15,825 nucleotides of DNA from NCBI GenBank assembly GCA_050735975.1, contig JBOHVS010000164.1:1-15825 (forward strand). Reading direction: 5' to 3'. Below the pieces are notes generated by a model, which was not told the origin of the DNA, did no database searches, and was given only the letters and a program-made list of their open reading frames with translations. The first letter of the stretch is position 1, and each line of letters opens with the position of its first letter. The stretch is from DATMBL01 sp050735975 (GTDB taxonomy: Bacteria; Desulfobacterota; Binatia; UBA9968). Of the stretch, positions 12,715 through 15,825 are shown in pieces. The position numbers and the translations under genes were made by a program.

Positions 12715-14442
12715 ATGCCGGGCGCCGGTACGGAAACCATCGCAGGAACGCGAGAGACTGGTTGGCGAGGTCTCAGAGGATGGGACTCGACGCTTCCTGT
12801 CTGGATCGCTGCGGCGTTGTTACTGATATTTTTGATGGTCCTTCCTCTAAGTTCTATTCTCACAGCCAGCCTGTGGGACCAAACGGGGCTGACCTTCCGT
12901 AAATACCTCGAGGTTTTCACCAACAGAGCATTTCTGACGGCCATTTGGAATACGATCCTCATCTCTTTCTGGGTCGCGCTCATTGCGATCGTCATCGGCG
13001 GCTTGCTCGGTTGGTTGGTGACGCGCACTGATCTTCCTTTTAAAAAGGCCATTCGGGCGTTGGTCATGGCGTCTTTCGTTACACCGCCTTTTTTGGGCGC
13101 TTTTGCGTGGACCCTTCTCGCCGGCCCCAACGCCGGCGCTCTCAACAAGGTCTATCGAACGACCACGGGAGCCGAGGATCATCTCTTCAACATTTTCACT
13201 ATGGAGGGCCTGATCTTCGTGATGGCGCTCTACAGCTTTCCGTATGTTTTTTCCATGATCGCCAACGTCTGCGAACTGATCTCGTCGGACTTGGAAGATG
13301 CGGCGGTGATTCTCGGCGCAAAAAAGCTGAGAACCGCATGGACCATCACGTTGCCCCTGGCTTTGCCGGCGTTGGTGGGCGGTTTCATCATAGCTTTTCT
13401 CCATTCGCTGTCTCTTTTCGGCGCTCCCGCGATCCTCGGTCTGCCGGCCGGGCTCCATACGATCACCACCCAGATATGGACTTTTTTCCAATACCCGCCG
13501 CGATTGGACCTGGCCGCAGCGTTTTCCGTGCCGCTCCTGTTGTCAACCATGCTTCTGATCGCGTTGCAGAAAAAAATATTGGGCCGGCGGGGGTTTAGCA
13601 CCGTAGGAGGTAAAGGCGGTCAAAGACGGCTGATCAAGTTGGGATGGGGCCGCATTCCCGTGATCATAACGGTTTTGGCAATTCTCTCCCTTTCGATCTT
13701 CCTGCCTTACGCGATCCTGCTAAAAGCGGCGCTCTCGAAGGCTTGGGCCGTTCCTTTGAGCTGGGAGAATTTCACGTTGGGCAACTTCAGTTTCGCCTTT
13801 TATCAATACGGCGATACACAGCGCGCCATTCTTAATACGGTTAAACTGGGTATTTTGACAGCTACCGTCGGAACAATCGTCGCCACCTTGATCGCTTACA
13901 TTACGAACCGCAATCTCCTGCACGGCGCGCGCTTTCTTACTTTCTTCGCGTTGGCGCCGCTGGTTATCCCGGGTATCGTGCTGGCAGTGGGATTGTTTAT
14001 CGCTTACACGCAACCGCCCCTTATTCTTTATGGCACGGTTTGGATTCTTTTTGTCGCTTATTTGACCAAGGAGATGCCCATCGGCTTCTCTCAAGCAGAA
14101 TCGACGTTCAAGAGCATTCATCCGGAGTTGGAAGACGCCAGTCGGATCATCGGCGCCAACCGGTTGATGTCGCTCAAAGACGTGACCGCGCCGCTCGCCC
14201 GATCGGGGCTCATCGCCGCCTGGTGTTTTATCTTTATCGGTGTCATCCGGGAACTAAGCGCTTCCATCCTGCTTTTTTCGCCCGCCTCCAAGGTGGTGTC
14301 CGTGGTGATCTTTGATCTCAAGGAGGAAGGACAGGTCGGCGTCATTTCCGTTCTAGGCCTTCTCCTGCTGGTGGTCTCGTTTTTGGTCATCCTCGTGGCC
14401 CATGGGGTCGTCGGGCGGGATGTGGTCGCGACCCGGGAGTAG
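12715..14442 (+). CDS. ABC transporter permease, two fused membrane domains
   Basis: An inner-membrane permease of about 575 residues with two tandem BPD_transp_1 domains, together making the full channel as in FbpB/AfuB and ThiP-type systems. Each half has about six hydrophobic helices and one EAA-like loop that contacts the ATPase: EDAAVILGAKKLRTAWTITLPLALPALVGG (about residue 193) and EDASRIIGANRLMSLKDVTAPLARSGLIAA (about residue 472). The first helix is LPVWIAAALLLIFLMVLPLSSIL. ATG at 12715 is chosen, with GAGGT 10 bases upstream. The frame is open back to TTG at 12589, but those residues look like no membrane-protein N-terminus. It lies 115 bases after the binding protein and four bases before the ATPase gene. 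Confidence 0.92.
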   Translation: MPGAGTETIAGTRETGWRGLRGWDSTLPVWIAAALLLIFLMVLPLSSILTASLWDQTGLTFRKYLEVFTNRAFLTAIWNTILISFWVALIAIVIGGLLGWLVTRTDLPFKKAIRALVMASFVTPPFLGAFAWTLLAGPNAGALNKVYRTTTGAEDHLFNIFTMEGLIFVMALYSFPYVFSMIANVCELISSDLEDAAVILGAKKLRTAWTITLPLALPALVGGFIIAFLHSLSLFGAPAILGLPAGLHTITTQIWTFFQYPPRLDLAAAFSVPLLLSTMLLIALQKKILGRRGFSTVGGKGGQRRLIKLGWGRIPVIITVLAILSLSIFLPYAILLKAALSKAWAVPLSWENFTLGNFSFAFYQYGDTQRAILNTVKLGILTATVGTIVATLIAYITNRNLLHGARFLTFFALAPLVIPGIVLAVGLFIAYTQPPLILYGTVWILFVAYLTKEMPIGFSQAESTFKSIHPELEDASRIIGANRLMSLKDVTAPLARSGLIAAWCFIFIGVIRELSASILLFSPASKVVSVVIFDLKEEGQVGVISVLGLLLLVVSFLVILVAHGVVGRDVVATRE

Positions 14443-14446
14443 TCTG

Positions 14447-15535
14447 ATGGCAACGGTGTCTCTCGTCGGGCTCACTAAGAAATTCACCGATACCGCCGCC
14501 GTGGACGATCTTTGCCTGGAGATCGGCGACGGTGAGTTTATTTCGCTCCTAGGTCCTTCGGGTTGTGGCAAAACCACGACGCTTCGGTTGATCGCCGGAT
14601 TTTTGCAGCCGGATGGAGGAGAGATCAAGGCCGGCGGCGAAGTGATCTCCTCGGGTTCGTTTGTGCTGCCGCCCGAGCGCCGTTCGATGTCCATGATTTT
14701 CCAAAGCTACGCTGTATGGCCCCACATGACAGTCTTCCAGAACGTCGCCTACGGGCTCAAGTTCAAGAAACTATCGCGCCACGAGATCGAGCAAAAAGTG
14801 GCGAAGTTATTGGGCGTCGTGCACCTGGAGTCGTTAAAGAACCGCTATCCCTCGGAGCTGTCCGGCGGCCAGCAGCAACGGGTCGCGCTGGCGCGCGCTT
14901 TGGTGGTCGAGCCACGGATTCTTTTGATGGATGAGCCGTTGAGCAATCTTGATGCGAACCTGCGCGAAGAAATGCGATTCGAAATCCGGCGCCTGCATGA
15001 AGAATTCGGCATCACAACCATATACGTCACTCACGATCAGGCGGAGGCCATGGCGACGTCGGACCGGATCGCCGTATTGAATAGCGGAAGAATGGTCCAG
15101 GTCGGCACTTCCACGGAAATTTTTGATCATCCCAAGACCCGGTTCGTGGCGGAATTTGTCGGTAAGACAAACATCCTGGCCGGCCGATTTGACGCCGGCA
15201 AGCTGATTTTGGGGCAAGGCCAACAAATACGCGTCGGTCGCGACGGGGCTTCTGCTTCTCAGGCTGAGGCGTTCGTGTGCCTGCGACCTCACAATATCAC
15301 TCTCACGGCGGACGAAACGAAGGCGCGGGAGCTCGAGCGGCAAGGTTTGAACCTTTTCACCGGAACAGTGGGCCGCGGAATCTACTTCGGGGACATCATC
15401 GATTACACGATCGAACTAGCGCCAGAGTCACAGAACCTGCGCGTTGTTGCTCCGCCATCGCAGCGCTACGAGAAGGGCAAAAAAATATTTGCCCTGGCCC
15501 ATCCGGATCATTGCGTGCTCGTAACCGAGGGGTAA
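14447..15535 (+). CDS. ABC transporter ATP-binding protein (FbpC/PotA type)
   Basis: A 362-residue ATPase powering the importer. All nucleotide-binding motifs are intact: Walker A GPSGCGKTT (36-44), Q-loop Gln86, signature LSGGQQQR (138-145), Walker B ILLMDEP (158-164) followed by LSNLD, and switch His196 in YVTHDQAEAM. A C-terminal TOBE-like domain follows (FVCLRPHNITLT, then GTVGRGIYFGDIIDYTIEL), as in iron, polyamine and sugar importers. ATG at 14447 has GGGAG about 8 bases upstream and starts four bases after the permease stop, consistent with one operon. It ends 89 bases before the stop of a convergent gene, with a hairpin between them. Confidence 0.95.
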   Translation: MATVSLVGLTKKFTDTAAVDDLCLEIGDGEFISLLGPSGCGKTTTLRLIAGFLQPDGGEIKAGGEVISSGSFVLPPERRSMSMIFQSYAVWPHMTVFQNVAYGLKFKKLSRHEIEQKVAKLLGVVHLESLKNRYPSELSGGQQQRVALARALVVEPRILLMDEPLSNLDANLREEMRFEIRRLHEEFGITTIYVTHDQAEAMATSDRIAVLNSGRMVQVGTSTEIFDHPKTRFVAEFVGKTNILAGRFDAGKLILGQGQQIRVGRDGASASQAEAFVCLRPHNITLTADETKARELERQGLNLFTGTVGRGIYFGDIIDYTIELAPESQNLRVVAPPSQRYEKGKKIFALAHPDHCVLVTEG

Positions 15536-15589
15536 GTCTTCGCTTCGCTCAGTAGGCCGAGGCTGGGGCTCTCGGTAGGTTAAGGACGA

Positions 15590-15620
15590 GGTTAGGGATT
15601 AAGCTCGCTTAACCCTGACC
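15590..15620. terminator. Hairpin between convergent genes, possible bidirectional terminator
   Basis: GGTTAGGGATTAAGC pairs with GCTTAACCCTGACC over about 14 positions, with one bulge and one wobble, around a two-base turn. It lies between the ABC ATPase gene and a minus-strand gene. No strong T-run flanks it on either side, so efficient intrinsic termination is uncertain. Confidence 0.4.
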
Positions 15621-15624
15621 TGTT

Positions 15625-15825
15625 TCATTGCCGAACGTATCCTCGAGAACGAGAGGTTTCTGTTTGGCGAAGCGGCTCGGCTGCGCGCCGGCTTCGTTCG
15701 CGGGTAAGCACGTGGACAAGAACGGCGATCAGTATAATGCCGATCCAGGCGGCGAGACCGCTGACGATTTTGGGATCCGTAGAGCCGAAAACCCAGCCAA
15801 GATCCTGGGTTTTATAGTTGCCGAA
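15625..15825 (-). CDS. C-terminal fragment of an unidentified membrane protein
   Basis: The last 66 codons of a gene that enters from beyond the right edge, ending in TGA at 15625-15627. The visible part has a soluble stretch (FGNYKTQDLGWVFGSTDPK), one hydrophobic helix (IVSGLAAWIGIILIAVLVHVLT) and a basic tail (RERSRRAAEPLRQTETSRSR). A final helix followed by a positively charged end suggests a cytoplasmic C-terminus. I do not recognise the family; a link to the neighbouring transporter would be a guess, since the gene lies on the opposite strand. Confidence 0.5.
   Translation of the reverse strand, partial: FGNYKTQDLGWVFGSTDPKIVSGLAAWIGIILIAVLVHVLTRERSRRAAEPLRQTETSRSRGYVRQ

Noticed and set aside
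1..15825. CRISPR arrays, tRNA or rRNA genes, prophage or toxin-antitoxin modules
   Set aside because: No regularly spaced direct repeats, no cloverleaf or rRNA sequence recognised, and no phage or toxin-antitoxin proteins among the frames.

Overview
The window looks like a chromosomal stretch of an uncultured Gram-negative bacterium. TonB with the SxxxH transmembrane motif, TatA, a zinc-ribbon/DUF3426 protein and a RpoE-type sigma/anti-sigma pair point to an envelope with periplasm and outer membrane. Mid-range GC, many short hairpin repeats between genes, and an MmgE/PrpD gene beside an AfuA-type ABC transporter recall Desulfobacterota, Binatota or Tectomicrobia-like metagenome bins. That placement is a low-confidence inference; there is no rRNA or tRNA to settle it.

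Layout. (1) 1-1432: an IS110-family insertion sequence on the minus strand, with IS1111-like architecture (short 5' and long 3' non-coding part, subterminal inverted repeats). Its right edge abuts half of a REP-like palindrome, and an intact REP-like hairpin follows at 1476-1508. (2) 1549-3763: envelope genes: tonB (-), tatA (+), and a zinc-ribbon/DUF3426 membrane protein (-). (3) 3831-5434: an ECF sigma operon (+) of sigma factor, membrane anti-sigma factor and small secreted protein, with overlapping genes and a possible sigma-E-type promoter. (4) 5494-9767: a minus-strand sulfur-assimilation unit. Reading from the promoter at 9739-9767, it comprises a SAM-I riboswitch, an intrinsic terminator, a moeB/thiF-type E1 enzyme, a threonine-synthase-like PLP enzyme, a CysO/MoaD-type sulfur carrier ending Gly-Gly-Tyr, and a CysM/CysK-type cysteine synthase. 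MITE-like inverted repeats lie between its genes. (5) 9947-15535: an MmgE/PrpD-family gene and a three-gene ABC importer (binding protein, fused double permease, ATPase), all plus strand. (6) 15625-15825: the C-terminal end of an unidentified membrane protein on the minus strand.

How the genes work together. The most informative part is region 4. The SAM-I aptamer, terminator and a competing antiterminator pairing can all be read directly. They imply that the leading gene, and probably the downstream genes, are switched off when S-adenosylmethionine is plentiful. The E1 enzyme would adenylate and thiocarboxylate the carrier protein. The two PLP enzymes are then candidates for placing carrier-bound sulfide on O-acetyl/phosphoserine or O-phosphohomoserine. 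This suggests carrier-protein-dependent cysteine and possibly homocysteine synthesis. The extra Tyr after Gly-Gly requires a processing protease (JAMM/Mec type) that is not in this window.
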